Shown: positions 52,138 to 62,701 of the stretch, in pieces
How the letters are laid out: the number at the start of each line of letters is the position of its first letter
Numbering within the stretch: position 1 is the stretch's first letter
Origin: Candidatus Obscuribacterales bacterium
Lineage (GTDB): Bacteria > Cyanobacteriota > Vampirovibrionia > Obscuribacterales > Obscuribacteraceae
DNA length: 64,000 bases
Direction: 5' to 3'
NCBI GenBank assembly: GCA_020054205.1
Contig: JAGVLS010000003.1
Span: 1 to 64,000, forward strand
Translations under genes and position numbers: made by a program
The notes under the pieces: model-generated
What the model was told of the DNA's origin: nothing
Seen by the model: only the letters and a program-made list of their open reading frames with translations
The model's database searches: none

Positions 52138-52236
52138 ATGCCTGATCTATTCGCAATTATATCTGTAATTCTCCTGTCTATAGTGACATGGTTATTTATA
52201 ACTGCTTGTGACAAATTGAGCAAAAATCAACAATGA
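52138..52236 (+). CDS. Small membrane protein at the head of the kdp operon
   Basis: A 32-residue frame encodes one helix (MPDLFAIISVILLSIVTWLF) followed by ITACDKL. The FAxxSVILLSI...xxACDKL pattern resembles short hypothetical proteins found directly before kdpF in other bacteria. Its TGA overlaps the kdpF ATG by four bases (ATGA), so coupling is likely. It has no clear SD. Function is unknown. Confidence 0.65.
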   Translation: MPDLFAIISVILLSIVTWLFITACDKLSKNQQ

Positions 52237-52325
52237 TTTATATCTATATTTTCACCTTGATAATTTCTCTTCTTTTAGTGATCTATTTATTAATAGCTCT
52301 GCTAAAACCCGAAATTTTTGCATGA
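52233..52325 (+). CDS. kdpF: KdpF, small subunit of the potassium pump
   Basis: A 30-residue, single-helix peptide that stabilises the KdpABC complex. The sequence ends with [13 protein letters not shown], matching the KdpF terminal motif (LxxALLxPExF). It overlaps the upstream small ORF and kdpA by four bases each (ATGA), an uninterrupted translational chain. It is shorter than standard gene-finder limits, so it is easily missed. Confidence 0.88.
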   Translation: MIYIYIFTLIISLLLVIYLLIALLKPEIFA

Positions 52326-54064
52326 TAACAAATAGCTTAACTCAAATAATCTTTTTTATCGTTGTTCTTCAAATTACAGCCGTTCCACTTGGAATATATA
52401 TAGCTAAAGTATTTAAAGGACAAAAAACATTATTGTCCTTCCTTATATCTCCAATTGAAAACGGTATTTATAAAATATGTAAAATTGATCCAGAAGAAGA
52501 AATGTCGTGGAAAACTTATGCCATAACAATGTTTATTTTCAATATTATTGGCTTAATAATTGTATATATTCTCCAGAGATTACAAGTATGGCTGCCGTTA
52601 AATCCTCAAAGTTTACCAGCTGTTTCAGCCGATAGCGCTTTTAATACCGCCGTTAGTTTTGCTACTAATACAAATTGGCAAGGATATAGTGGGGAAACAA
52701 CTATGTCCTACTTAACTCAAGTGTTAGGACTTAATGTACAAAATTTCCTGTCGGCTGCAACCGGTATTGCTGTCTTATTTGCATTCTTTAGAGGTTTTAC
52801 GCGTCAAGAAACTAAGGTAATTGGAAATTTCTGGAGCGATCTGACAAAGAGTATTCTTTATATCTTTTTGCCCTTGTCAATAATTTTGAGCATCTGTTTG
52901 GTGTCTCAAGGATCGGTACAATCTTTTGCTCCCTATCAAATTTATCACCCCTTAGAAAAAGATATTACAAAACAAATATCGCCACAATCACCAACTATTG
53001 CTCTTGGTCCAGCTGCCTCACAAATTGCTATTAAACAGCTTGGCACCAATGGTGGTGGCTTCTTCAATGTCAATTCAGCTCATCCTTTTGAAAATCCCAC
53101 TCCTTTTTCAAATTTTTTGGAACTTATTTCAATTCTATTAATTTCAACTGCTTTATGTCATACGTTTGGCCACGTAGTCAATGATAAACGTCAAGGCATT
53201 GCTATATTGGCAGCTATGACAATTATTTTCATTGCAGCATTATCCATATGTTTTGTTGCGGAGGCAAATGGCAACCCTGTAATGCAAAAACTAGGAGCAG
53301 ACATCAAGGCAAATCCATTGCAATGCGGTGGCAATATGGAAGGCAAGGAAGTTCGTTTTGGAATTGTCAACTCAGCAATATGGGCAATTGCTACAACTTG
53401 CGCCTCCAATGGTTCAGTAGATTCAATGCATGATTCTTTTACGCCATTGGGAGGACTCATGCCTATGTTGATGATGCAATTAAGTGAAGTCATTTTCGGT
53501 GGAGTAGGCTGTGGTCTTTACGGAATGCTGGTATACGCTATCATGGCTGTTTTTGTAGCAGGATTAATGGTAGGGCGTACTCCTGAATATTTAGGCAAAA
53601 AAATTGAATCATTTGAGATGAAAATGGCATCCCTTATAATTTTAATTCCACCAATACTAGTATTGCTTGGTACTGCATTAGCAGTTTCACTAGATTGGGG
53701 AAGATCTTCTGTACTTAATCCTGGAGCACATGGATTTAGCGAAATATTATATGCATTCTCTTCAGCTGGAAATAATAACGGTAGTGCATTTGCTGGACTT
53801 AACGCTAATACGCCCTTTTACAATTATTCTTTAGGAATATGTATGTTTTTTTCTCGCTATTGGCTAGCTATACCTGTATTGGCAATAGCAGGATCTATAG
53901 CACAAAAGAAATTAGTTCCGGTTAGCTTAGGAACAATGCCTACGCACAACCTTTTATTTGTCATTCTTCTAATAAGTATCGTGTTAATTATTGGCGCCCT
54001 TACTTTTATTCCAGCTCTTGCTTTAGGTCCTATTGTCGAACATCTACAACTTATGAGTAAATAA
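52322..54064 (+). CDS. kdpA: Potassium-transporting ATPase subunit KdpA
   Basis: A 580-residue channel-like subunit that binds and translocates K+. The four selectivity-filter regions are visible: [35 protein letters not shown] (strict GTNGGG), [12 protein letters not shown] and [13 protein letters not shown]. There are about ten helices and the length is normal. It forms the import path driven by KdpB. ATG at 52322 overlaps the end of kdpF. Confidence 0.96.
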   Translation: MITNSLTQIIFFIVVLQITAVPLGIYIAKVFKGQKTLLSFLISPIENGIYKICKIDPEEEMSWKTYAITMFIFNIIGLIIVYILQRLQVWLPLNPQSLPAVSADSAFNTAVSFATNTNWQGYSGETTMSYLTQVLGLNVQNFLSAATGIAVLFAFFRGFTRQETKVIGNFWSDLTKSILYIFLPLSIILSICLVSQGSVQSFAPYQIYHPLEKDITKQISPQSPTIALGPAASQIAIKQLGTNGGGFFNVNSAHPFENPTPFSNFLELISILLISTALCHTFGHVVNDKRQGIAILAAMTIIFIAALSICFVAEANGNPVMQKLGADIKANPLQCGGNMEGKEVRFGIVNSAIWAIATTCASNGSVDSMHDSFTPLGGLMPMLMMQLSEVIFGGVGCGLYGMLVYAIMAVFVAGLMVGRTPEYLGKKIESFEMKMASLIILIPPILVLLGTALAVSLDWGRSSVLNPGAHGFSEILYAFSSAGNNNGSAFAGLNANTPFYNYSLGICMFFSRYWLAIPVLAIAGSIAQKKLVPVSLGTMPTHNLLFVILLISIVLIIGALTFIPALALGPIVEHLQLMSK

Positions 54065-54065
54065 C

Positions 54066-56135
54066 ATGACTGCTCAAAAATCATTATATAGTCACAAAAT
54101 AATAATACAAGCGCTAATGGAATCAGTCCGTAAACTAGATCCGCGCGTGCAAGCAAGAAATCCAGTCATGTTTGTAGTTGAAATTGGCAGTGTTTTAACC
54201 AGTTTGTTATTCTTTAGCGCACTGTTCGGTCAAGCAGAGGCCCCAACAGGATTTATTTTTGCTATTACTATTTGGTTATGGTTCACTGTTTTATTTGCTA
54301 ATTTTTCAGAATCTATTGCCGAAGGGAGAGGCAAAGCACAAGCTGAATCCTTACGCCAAGCACGCAAAGATATACTAGCTAAAAAACTTAGCGTCGGAGA
54401 AAAAAAATATGGAAGTAATTATGAAAGAATATCAGCATCAGCATTACGCAAAGGAGATATAGTAATTGTTGAAGCTCAAGAAACAATTCCTTGCGATGGA
54501 GAAGTAATCGAGGGTGTAGCTTCAGTTGATGAAAGTGCAATTACCGGTGAAAGCGCTCCAGTTATCAGAGAAAGTGGAGGGGACAGAAGCGCAGTCACCG
54601 GTGGTACTCGTGTTTTATCTGATTGGTTAGTAATAAAAATTACAGCTAATCCCGGTGAAACTTTTCTTGATCACATGATATCAATGGTTGAAGGAGCAAA
54701 AAGACAAAAAACTCCAAACGAAATAGCCCTCAATATATTACTTGCTGCTCTAACCTTAATATTTCTTCTGGTAACTTTGACACTTTTCCCGTTTTCTAAA
54801 TATAGCGTGGAAGTAAATAATCAAGGACTTATGGTAAGTGTAACTGTTCTAATTGCTTTATTAGTGTGTTTAATTCCAACAACAATTGGTGGACTATTGT
54901 CAGCCATTGGAATTGCTGGCTTGGATAGATTACTAAGAGCAAATGTTATTGCTATGTCAGGCAGAGCCGTGGAGGCAGCCGGTGATGTTGACGTTTTATT
55001 GCTTGACAAAACCGGGACAATAACCTTAGGAAATCGCCAAGCTACAAATTTCATTCCAAATAGCGGAACTAGTGAAAGAGATTTCGCTGATGCTGCTCAA
55101 ATATCTTCACTTGCTGACGAAACACCGGAAGGTAGAAGCATTGTAGTTTTAGCCAAAGAAAAATATGGATTACGTGAACGAAATATTCATGAATTAGGAG
55201 CAACATTTATTCCTTTCAGTGCTCAAACAAAAATGAGTGGTGTCGATTTTGACGGAAAACAGATAAGGAAAGGCGCTTTTGAAGCCATTGAACTTTATGT
55301 TGCAAGCCAAGGTGGAGAAGTATCTCAAACTGTAAAAACTATAGTAGCTGATATAGCTAAGAGTGGTAGTACACCACTTGTAGTAGCAGATGGAGCTAAT
55401 GTACTAGGTGTAATACAGCTAAAAGACATAGTTAAAGGAGGAATTAAAGAAAGATTTGCTGAATTGAGAGCAATGGGCATCAAAACGATAATGATTACCG
55501 GTGATAATCCACTTACAGCAGCAGCGATTGCAGCTGAAGCTGGCGTAGATGATTATCTTGCTCAAGCAACTCCTGAAGAAAAATTGCGTCTTATTCGCAA
55601 TTCTCAAGCTAGTGGTAAATTGGTTGCAATGACAGGCGATGGTACAAATGATGCACCAGCTTTAGCTCAAGCAGATGTTGCAGTAGCTATGAATACAGGT
55701 ACGCAAGCAGCAAAAGAAGCTGGCAATATGGTTGACTTAGATTCAAACCCAACTAAATTGATTGAAATTGTCGAAATTGGCAAACAACTCTTAATGACAC
55801 GAGGAGCTCTCACTACTTTTAGTATCTCCAATGACGTAGCAAAATATTTTGCTATTATTCCAGCAGCATTTGCTACTACATATCCAGTACTAAATAAGTT
55901 AAATGTAATGGGTTTACGCACCCCCGAAAGTGCCATTCTTTCTGCAGTTATTTTTAATGCTCTAATAATTTTATTTTTACTGCCGCTTGCTCTAAAAGGA
56001 GTTCGTTATAAGCCAGTAGGTGCTTCTATTTTGCTCAGAGATAATCTGGTTATTTATGGTATCGGCGGATTGATCGTTCCGTTTATTGGAATTAAATTAA
56101 TTGATATGGCACTAGAATTATTGAGGTTAGTCTAA
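54066..56135 (+). CDS. kdpB: Potassium-transporting P-type ATPase subunit KdpB
   Basis: A 689-residue P-type ATPase that powers K+ uptake. The actuator TGES is at 160-163 and the phosphorylated Asp314 in [42 protein letters not shown] and the hinge [17 protein letters not shown] complete the set. It has seven predicted helices and starts one base after kdpA. The Ser in TGES is the residue whose phosphorylation inhibits E. coli KdpB at high K+, and it is conserved here. Confidence 0.97.
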   Translation: MTAQKSLYSHKIIIQALMESVRKLDPRVQARNPVMFVVEIGSVLTSLLFFSALFGQAEAPTGFIFAITIWLWFTVLFANFSESIAEGRGKAQAESLRQARKDILAKKLSVGEKKYGSNYERISASALRKGDIVIVEAQETIPCDGEVIEGVASVDESAITGESAPVIRESGGDRSAVTGGTRVLSDWLVIKITANPGETFLDHMISMVEGAKRQKTPNEIALNILLAALTLIFLLVTLTLFPFSKYSVEVNNQGLMVSVTVLIALLVCLIPTTIGGLLSAIGIAGLDRLLRANVIAMSGRAVEAAGDVDVLLLDKTGTITLGNRQATNFIPNSGTSERDFADAAQISSLADETPEGRSIVVLAKEKYGLRERNIHELGATFIPFSAQTKMSGVDFDGKQIRKGAFEAIELYVASQGGEVSQTVKTIVADIAKSGSTPLVVADGANVLGVIQLKDIVKGGIKERFAELRAMGIKTIMITGDNPLTAAAIAAEAGVDDYLAQATPEEKLRLIRNSQASGKLVAMTGDGTNDAPALAQADVAVAMNTGTQAAKEAGNMVDLDSNPTKLIEIVEIGKQLLMTRGALTTFSISNDVAKYFAIIPAAFATTYPVLNKLNVMGLRTPESAILSAVIFNALIILFLLPLALKGVRYKPVGASILLRDNLVIYGIGGLIVPFIGIKLIDMALELLRLV

Positions 56136-56138
56136 CAC

Positions 56139-56723
56139 GTGTTACAAAAGGCATTGCTTCTTATTATGATATTTACAGTAATTACAGGCATAATTTATCC
56201 AATTATTGTCACGGCTATAGCACAAACAATTTTCCCATACCAAGCAAATGGCAGTTTAATTTTCGATTCCCAATCAAAACAAATAATTGGCTCTGAATTA
56301 CTTGGACAAAATTTCTCTCAAGCAAAGTATTTTTGGGCAAGGCCGTCATCTACATCAACTTTCCCATACAATGCCGCTGCATCATCTGGATCAAATCTTG
56401 GCCCGACGAATAAGGCGTTATTGGAAGCTGTACAAACTCGAATAACAATGCTTACCACTTTAGATCCACAGAACAATAAATTGATCCCTGTTGATTTGGT
56501 CACAGCATCATCAAGTGGTCTTGACCCCCATATAAGCTTGGCAGCTGCCGAATATCAGATAAATCGTGTAGCTAAGGCAAGAAATTTAAATATAGAGAAA
56601 ATTAGAATTCTTGTTGTTCAAAATACGATTAAACAACAATTTGGATTTTTGGGAGAACCATGTGTAAATGTGTTAAAGCTAAATTTAGCATTAGACAATA
56701 TAGAGAAAAGAAAAAACTATTGA
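56139..56723 (+). CDS. kdpC: Potassium-transporting ATPase subunit KdpC
   Basis: A 194-residue single-pass subunit needed for assembly and K+ affinity. An N-terminal helix (LLIMIFTVITGIIYPIIVTAI) precedes the periplasmic domain with SELLGQNFSQAKYFWARPS, AASSGSNLGPTNKAL and TASSSGLDPHISLAAAEYQ, all KdpC-specific. It starts at GTG three bases after kdpB. The last 20 residues are Lys-rich and variable. Confidence 0.94.
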   Translation: MLQKALLLIMIFTVITGIIYPIIVTAIAQTIFPYQANGSLIFDSQSKQIIGSELLGQNFSQAKYFWARPSSTSTFPYNAAASSGSNLGPTNKALLEAVQTRITMLTTLDPQNNKLIPVDLVTASSSGLDPHISLAAAEYQINRVAKARNLNIEKIRILVVQNTIKQQFGFLGEPCVNVLKLNLALDNIEKRKNY

Positions 56724-56744
56724 CAATAACATATACTGTTACTA

Positions 56745-59432
56745 ATGACTGAAGATCGTAATCCTGACTTATTTCTAAATCGCTGGCGCGAGGCAGAATC
56801 TAAAATGGTTAAAGGTCGCTTAAAGATTTTTTTTGGCGCTATAGCCGGCGTTGGTAAAACATATTCAATGCTTGAGGCAGCACAAAAAATCAAACAAGCC
56901 GGTACAGATGTTATTGTTGGCTATGTCGAAACTCATGGCAGGCAAGAAACTGCTGCTCTTTTGGAAGGTTTGGAAATATTACCTTTAAAAAAGAGTGATT
57001 ATCGCGGAGTAGAATTACAAGAATTCGACATAGACAAAGCACTGGCTCGAAAACCAGAACTTATTCTCGTCGATGAGCTTGCTCATACAAATATTTCTGG
57101 ATCACGTCATTCAAAACGCTGGCAAGATGTGCAAGAACTTTTAGAGGCCGGCATTAGCGTTTTTACAACCCTAAACGTACAGCACATTGAAAGTTTGCAG
57201 GACATTGTATCACAAATTACTGGGATAACTATGCACGAGCGCGTGCCTGACTCCTTGCTAGAAACAGCATTTGAAATCGAATTAGTGGATTTACCACCTG
57301 ATGAGCTTATTCAAAGACTAAAAGAAGGGAAAGTCTATATTCCCGAGCAAGCAAAAAAAGCTATAGACAATTTTTTTAAAAAAGGTAATTTAATAGCTTT
57401 ACGAGAACTATCACTTAGATATACAGCCGAGCACGTTGATGCTCAAATGCAAGAATATAGACAAGCAAATCAAATAAAAGATGTTTGGCCTGCTACAGAA
57501 AAAATTCTCGTTTGCATAAGCCCAAGTCCTTTATCGTTTCGCATCGTAAGAGCAGCAAAACGTATGGCTTGGAGCTTACATGCTCAATGGATTGCAGCAT
57601 ATGTAGAAACTTCTGAAACTCTTCGGCATCCACGTGCTGACAAAGACAGGGTAGTTCAGACATTAAGATTGGCAGAACAACTTGGTGCACAGACATTAGA
57701 ATTGACTGGAGATGATATCAGTGAAGAAATAATAAAATACGCAAAGCAATATAATGTCTCAAAAATTATTGTTGGTAAGCCGACTTTGCCACGGTGGCGA
57801 GAGATTATTTTCGGCTCCATAGTCGATGATATTATTCGTAAAAGCGGTGCCATAGATGTATACGTTATTACAGGAGAGCGTAGTGAACTAGGCGTGCTTG
57901 GTTCCCGTCGTTTGCGACCTACCAGCAAATGGGACCTTTATATTTCAGCCACAGTTTTGGTTATTATTGCCACCGGTATTGCCTCTCTTATGCATCCTTA
58001 TTTTGAACTTTCAAACGTTGTAATGATATACATATTGGGGATAGTCATCGCATCAACAAAATATGGACGAGGTCCTTCTATTTTAGCTTCAATTTTAAGT
58101 GTTGGAGCTTTTGATTTCTTCTTTGTTCCTCCATTTTATACTTTTGCCGTGGCCGACACACAATACTTAATTACTTTTGCTGTTATGCTCACCATAGCAC
58201 TTGTAATTAGCACACTAACTGTTCGTACAAGGCAGCAAGCAGAAGCAGCACGCTTAAGAGAAGCTCGAACTGCTACTCTTTATTCCATGAGTCGAGAATT
58301 AGCTACTTGCCTTGATATGAATGATATAGTTGAAATTGGTATAAAACACATTGGTGAAATATTTAATTGCCAGGTAAGCATAATGCTTCCAGATGAAAAT
58401 AAGAAGCTAAAAATAGCAAGAGTATCTGAAACCAAACATGCTTTTACAGAACCAGATCAAGGTGTAGCAATATGGGTTTTTCATAATGGTCAATTAGCTG
58501 GACTTGGTACCAATACTTTACCTGGAAACAACGCCCTCTATATTCCTCTAGTAGCATCAAACAGAGCCATTGGTGTCTTAGCTGTTCGTCCTACTAAGAG
58601 CGACCATTTCTCTTCTCCTGAACAATTACATCTGTTAGAGACTTTTGCTAATCAAATCGCACTTGCCTGGGAAAGAGCCAATCTTTCTAAGGAAAATGAA
58701 AGCACCCGCCTAGAAATTTATACTGAACAATTACGAAATTCATTACTTAGCTCCGTATCGCACGATTTACGTACACCGCTTGCTACCATCTCCGGGGCCG
58801 CTAGCAGCATTATTGAAGGAACTGAAAAACTAGATATAGATAGCTGCAAAGAAATGGCAAAAGAAATCTATTCAGAATCAGCTCGGCTAAACCGATTAGT
58901 TAGTAATTTACTTGATATGACTCAGGTGCAATCAGGCAATTTAACAGTAAATAAAGATTGGCATCCAATTGATGAAATAATCGGAGTAGCATTAAATTGT
59001 ATCGATGAAAAATTGTCCAATCGCAAAATAAATACGCACATCGCAAGAGAATTACCCTTAATTGCTATTGATGCAACCCTCATTCAACAAGTTTTAGTAA
59101 ATTTGTTTGAAAATGCCATCAAATATACACCAGCTGAAAGTCCCATTGATATTTCAGCTTCTATTTTGGATCACTTCTTGTTAATCGAAGTAGCCGATCG
59201 AGGCCCTGGCATTGATCCAGCAAATCAAGAAAAAATATTTCAAAAATTCTTCCAGGCAGATAGAACAAAATCAACTGGAGTCGGACTTGGTTTAGCAATT
59301 TGTAATGGAGTTATAGAAGCTCACGGAGGAAAAATTTGGGTCGAAAATCGTATTGATGGAGGAGCTTCATTTAAATTTACTCTGCCGCTCTCTGATAATC
59401 CACCAAAACTAATGTTAGAATCTGATAAATAG
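56745..59432 (+). CDS. kdpD: Sensor histidine kinase KdpD
   Basis: An 895-residue full-length sensor of K+ limitation and turgor. The N-terminal KdpD domain has Walker A GAIAGVGKT (31-39) and DELAHTNISGSRHSKRWQD. A USP-like domain follows (about 245-375), then four membrane helices (about 400-500), a GAF-like domain, HisKA with His673 in SSVSHDLRTP, and HATPase (NLFENAIKYTP, DRGPGIDP, GVGLGLAI). The phospho-His has the same residue number as E. coli KdpD. It begins 21 bases after kdpC and is in the same operon. Confidence 0.96.
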   Translation: MTEDRNPDLFLNRWREAESKMVKGRLKIFFGAIAGVGKTYSMLEAAQKIKQAGTDVIVGYVETHGRQETAALLEGLEILPLKKSDYRGVELQEFDIDKALARKPELILVDELAHTNISGSRHSKRWQDVQELLEAGISVFTTLNVQHIESLQDIVSQITGITMHERVPDSLLETAFEIELVDLPPDELIQRLKEGKVYIPEQAKKAIDNFFKKGNLIALRELSLRYTAEHVDAQMQEYRQANQIKDVWPATEKILVCISPSPLSFRIVRAAKRMAWSLHAQWIAAYVETSETLRHPRADKDRVVQTLRLAEQLGAQTLELTGDDISEEIIKYAKQYNVSKIIVGKPTLPRWREIIFGSIVDDIIRKSGAIDVYVITGERSELGVLGSRRLRPTSKWDLYISATVLVIIATGIASLMHPYFELSNVVMIYILGIVIASTKYGRGPSILASILSVGAFDFFFVPPFYTFAVADTQYLITFAVMLTIALVISTLTVRTRQQAEAARLREARTATLYSMSRELATCLDMNDIVEIGIKHIGEIFNCQVSIMLPDENKKLKIARVSETKHAFTEPDQGVAIWVFHNGQLAGLGTNTLPGNNALYIPLVASNRAIGVLAVRPTKSDHFSSPEQLHLLETFANQIALAWERANLSKENESTRLEIYTEQLRNSLLSSVSHDLRTPLATISGAASSIIEGTEKLDIDSCKEMAKEIYSESARLNRLVSNLLDMTQVQSGNLTVNKDWHPIDEIIGVALNCIDEKLSNRKINTHIARELPLIAIDATLIQQVLVNLFENAIKYTPAESPIDISASILDHFLLIEVADRGPGIDPANQEKIFQKFFQADRTKSTGVGLGLAICNGVIEAHGGKIWVENRIDGGASFKFTLPLSDNPPKLMLESDK

Positions 59433-59440
59433 AGGAAGTT

Positions 59441-60142
59441 GTGTCAATTAAAGATCCAATAATTTTAGTTATTGAAGATGAAGCACCAATCAGGCGTTTT
59501 TTAAAATTGGCGCTTACTAATCACAACTTTGTATTTAAAGAAGCATTTACCGGCAAAGAAGGACTTCTCCAAGTTGCTAATATACAGCCAGCGCTTATTA
59601 TTTTAGATCTTGGTTTGCCGGATATGGATGGACTCGATGTAACCAAACAGATAAGGGAATGGAGCGATATACCAATTATTGTTTTATCTGCACGTGGACA
59701 AGAGCAAGATAAAGTAGAAGTATTAGATGCGGGCGCCGATGATTATCTTACTAAGCCATTTGGCATTTCCGAACTTCTTGCTCGTATTAGGGTAGCTTTA
59801 CGACATGCCTCAAAAACAACCGACGAAAAAACCGAAAGTGAATATAATTTTGGCAACGTTAGGGTGGATTTTGCCAAGCGCCAAGTATTTTTTAAAGACA
59901 AAGAAATACATTTAACTCCAAACGAATACAAATTATTAACCACGCTCATTCGTTATTCAGGCAAAGTAGTAACACATAATCAACTATTGAAAGAAATATG
60001 GGGGCAGGGTTATAGCGATGAAACACATTATTTGCGGGTTTATATGGCTCAACTACGCAGAAAGCTTGAAGATGACCCTGCCCACCCTCATTATTTTATA
60101 ACTGAACCTGCTATAGGTTATAGGCTTAAAGTTGATAACTAA
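59441..60142 (+). CDS. kdpE: Response regulator KdpE
   Basis: A 233-residue OmpR-type activator of the kdp promoter. The receiver has the acidic pocket (VIEDE), phospho-Asp56 in IILDLGLPDMDG, IVLSARG and YLTKPFG. The C-terminal winged helix reads EIHLTPNEYKLLTTLIRYSGKVVTHNQLL and ETHYLRVYMAQLRRKLEDDP. The GTG start follows kdpD by 8 bases with AGAGGAAG. It closes the operon. Confidence 0.96.
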   Translation: MSIKDPIILVIEDEAPIRRFLKLALTNHNFVFKEAFTGKEGLLQVANIQPALIILDLGLPDMDGLDVTKQIREWSDIPIIVLSARGQEQDKVEVLDAGADDYLTKPFGISELLARIRVALRHASKTTDEKTESEYNFGNVRVDFAKRQVFFKDKEIHLTPNEYKLLTTLIRYSGKVVTHNQLLKEIWGQGYSDETHYLRVYMAQLRRKLEDDPAHPHYFITEPAIGYRLKVDN

Positions 60143-60144
60143 GC

Positions 60145-61200
60145 TTATGGAACACCTTGCATTCCAATATGTGGCACACTATTTGGCTCAGATGCAGTAA
60201 GTTGTTTTTCACCTTGTACTGTCATAGTCAATTCTAATAACATACGCTTCATTTTCATAATCTCGGCACTCAATTGTTGAAGCATAACACTGCGTGCTGT
60301 CAAAGTACCGATAGAAAGCCCTTTACGCCTGGAAACACTAGCTGTTAATATGTCAAGTTGTTTTTTGGAATGTCTATCAGTAAAAGAAGGCATGTTGGAA
60401 TCAGCAACCCAGCGATCTACCAATTGATCAAGCCTCTTTTTTCCTCTTGGATCATCAGCCGGAACTTGATTCAAATATTCCCAAATCGACCGAGGATATT
60501 CAATATCAGCAGTAGTAGGATAACCAAATAATTTTGCCAACATATTTGGCTCAACTTCTGAAGTTTTCTTTTTACCATTAAGTTGTTTCAGTGTCCACAA
60601 TGAAGCAATTGATGGTACAACACCAGCAGGAATACCAATGATCCCAGAAGGAATTGCAAACTTAGCATTTTTATAAGTTGGAATAGCTAAGGCTTCCGTT
60701 ACTGCCCATAAGGCACCATTGCTAATAAAGCTAATTGCATTAGTGCGAGCAATTGCTTTATCACGATCATTTGTATAAGTAGCAAGAATTTCACAATAAA
60801 CCTGATGCTCTGCACCAATTTCTGCCATTGTAAAATCAATATCTAAATCAGTCTTTTGAATTACTAAAATAGCTTTTTGTATAGCCTCCCATAAATCTTG
60901 TCTTGCACTTAAAGTTTCAATAGTTATGGAACCATCATTTGAGTCTACTTTACTGCGTAAATTTCGAATGCGCTCTAATAAAGGTATCAATCCAATGTTG
61001 TTGGCAAGCTGTATTGTATTTGGTGCCAATGTTGATGTAGTTAGACTAACTCCTGTCTTGAGGATTTGCTTTGGAATAGCAAGGGTATTAGCTGTTGATT
61101 CTTTAGGTTGTGTGCTTGCTATTGCCTGTGATTTAACTGGTAAGCATGAGTGTACTGACAATAATAAAACACAGAAGAAATTGATATACCGTTTTTTCAC
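60145..61200 (-). CDS. Exported hypothetical protein with hydrophobic hairpin
   Basis: A 351-residue protein with a signal peptide (MKKRYINFFCVLLLSVHSC...). The mature part is helical, with LLERIRNLRSKVDSND near the start. A membrane-like pair lies around 175-225 (ISFISNGALWAVTEALAIPTY and FAIPSGIIGIPAGVVPSIASL), followed by KRLDQLVDRWVADSNMPSFTD and a last helix LSAEIMKMKRMLLELTMTV. I recognise no named family. The start is GTG 61200. It faces kdpE tail-to-tail with a 2-base gap. Confidence 0.65.
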   Translation of the reverse strand: MKKRYINFFCVLLLSVHSCLPVKSQAIASTQPKESTANTLAIPKQILKTGVSLTTSTLAPNTIQLANNIGLIPLLERIRNLRSKVDSNDGSITIETLSARQDLWEAIQKAILVIQKTDLDIDFTMAEIGAEHQVYCEILATYTNDRDKAIARTNAISFISNGALWAVTEALAIPTYKNAKFAIPSGIIGIPAGVVPSIASLWTLKQLNGKKKTSEVEPNMLAKLFGYPTTADIEYPRSIWEYLNQVPADDPRGKKRLDQLVDRWVADSNMPSFTDRHSKKQLDILTASVSRRKGLSIGTLTARSVMLQQLSAEIMKMKRMLLELTMTVQGEKQLTASEPNSVPHIGMQGVP

Positions 61201-61338
61201 CTTAATTGAACCTCAGAAATACACAGAAGATGGTTAATTTGACAGTTATTGCACGTTTTCATATGCACTATACAAACACCAATATAAAAAAGGAATCAAC
61301 GCAACGTTTAAGTATATCAAGATAACATCAATACAGAA

Positions 61339-61355
61339 AAAAACTTTTTGTTTTC
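61339..61355 (-). terminator. Weak candidate terminator of mgtE
   Basis: On the minus strand, GAAAAC-aaaaa-GTTTTT-like pairing (61339-61355), continuing into T-rich sequence, lies about 10 bases past the mgtE stop. The stem is nearly all A-T, so it is weak. Confidence 0.3.
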
Positions 61356-61364
61356 AAGAGACTA

Positions 61365-62681
61365 CTACAATAAAGTCCCACGTAATATCAAACTAGCTAC
61401 ACTGAAATAAAGAATAAGTCCAGTTACATCAACTAAAGTAGCAATAAATGGAGTGGAGGCACTAGCCGGGTCAAAACCAACACGTCTTAAAATAAATGGC
61501 ATAATTGAACCAGCTACTGTTCCCCATAAAACAATTCCTAATAATGTAATGCCAACTGTGGCAGCAATTAACCAATAATGCTCACCATATGTATGAAAAA
61601 AGTGCTGCCAAATTACAATTCTAGCTATCCCGATTAAACACAAAATAGCACCAAGCATAAAACCAGTAAATATTTCGCGATGCATTACACGCCACCAATC
61701 AGACAAACGTAATTCACCTACTGCCATAGCTCTAATTACAATTGTTGATGCCTGAGAACCAGCATTACCACCACTACTTATAATTAAAGGGACAAAAAGA
61801 GCAAGCACTACTGCTTGCGCAATTTCATCTTCAAATTGACTCATAGCATTAGCTGTGAGCATTTCGCCTAAAAACAATATTGTCAGCCAACCTGCTCGTT
61901 TTTTAAGCATATCCATTAAAGACAATTTCAGGTAAGGAGCTCCTAAGGCAGAGCTGCCTCCCATTTTTTGAATATCTTCTGTTGCTACTTCTTCAACAAC
62001 ATCTACAATGTCATCAATAGTAACAATACCTTTCATACGATTATCAGCATCAACTACCGGGATAGCAATTAAATCGTGTTCGGCAAATAATCTGCTCACT
62101 GTTTCTTGATCTGTATCTTCCAATATTTTAACTGGCCTTGTTCGCATAATATCTCGAATTATTTGATATGGCTCAGCAGCAAATATCGTACGCAGGGAAG
62201 TAACACCCAATAAATGTTGCATGGCATCAAGTACGTATACAACATATACAGTTTCGGTTGCTTCCAACGCTTGTTTGCGTACATAAGTAAGGGCTTCAGA
62301 TACTGTCATATCCGGACGCACGCGCGCAAAACGAGGACTCATTAGTCCACCAGCTACATCTTCTCGATATTTTAATAATGCTTGTATATCATCACGCGTA
62401 TTATCATCGACCAAACCAATAAAATGATCACGTTCTTCATTACTTGCTACTTGCACTAAGTCAGCAGCATCATCAGGATCTAAAATACGCAACCAGACAG
62501 TTTGTTCACCTTCTGGCATTTGAGATATTATTTCATATTGATCTTTTGTACTGAGTTCAAGAAAAAATTCTTGCGCATCCGATAATGGTAATTGCCTAAA
62601 TTGCAATAGCTTTTCAGATAAAGAAGCTTGCGGCCATTTCTCGTGCAATTCAGGATGAAGGTTATGATTAATTCTTCTCAA
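61365..62681 (-). CDS. mgtE: Magnesium transporter MgtE
   Basis: A 438-residue Mg2+ channel/transporter. An N-terminal superhelical domain (DAQEFFLELSTKDQYEII, LDPDDAADLVQVASNEERD) is followed by two CBS domains (about 130-260: GGLMSPRFARVRPDMTVSEAL and IMRTRPVKILEDTDQETVSRLF) and a plug helix. Five membrane helices follow, with FVPLIISSGGNAGSQASTIVIRAMAVGE and the pore-related DPASASTPFIATLVDVTGLILYF. The length is typical. The start is TTG 62681 with AAGG nine bases upstream. It lies 20 bases from nagZ on the same strand. Confidence 0.96.
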   Translation of the reverse strand: MRRINHNLHPELHEKWPQASLSEKLLQFRQLPLSDAQEFFLELSTKDQYEIISQMPEGEQTVWLRILDPDDAADLVQVASNEERDHFIGLVDDNTRDDIQALLKYREDVAGGLMSPRFARVRPDMTVSEALTYVRKQALEATETVYVVYVLDAMQHLLGVTSLRTIFAAEPYQIIRDIMRTRPVKILEDTDQETVSRLFAEHDLIAIPVVDADNRMKGIVTIDDIVDVVEEVATEDIQKMGGSSALGAPYLKLSLMDMLKKRAGWLTILFLGEMLTANAMSQFEDEIAQAVVLALFVPLIISSGGNAGSQASTIVIRAMAVGELRLSDWWRVMHREIFTGFMLGAILCLIGIARIVIWQHFFHTYGEHYWLIAATVGITLLGIVLWGTVAGSIMPFILRRVGFDPASASTPFIATLVDVTGLILYFSVASLILRGTLL

Positions 62682-62701
62682 GACAAACGACCTTATATTA
62701 T

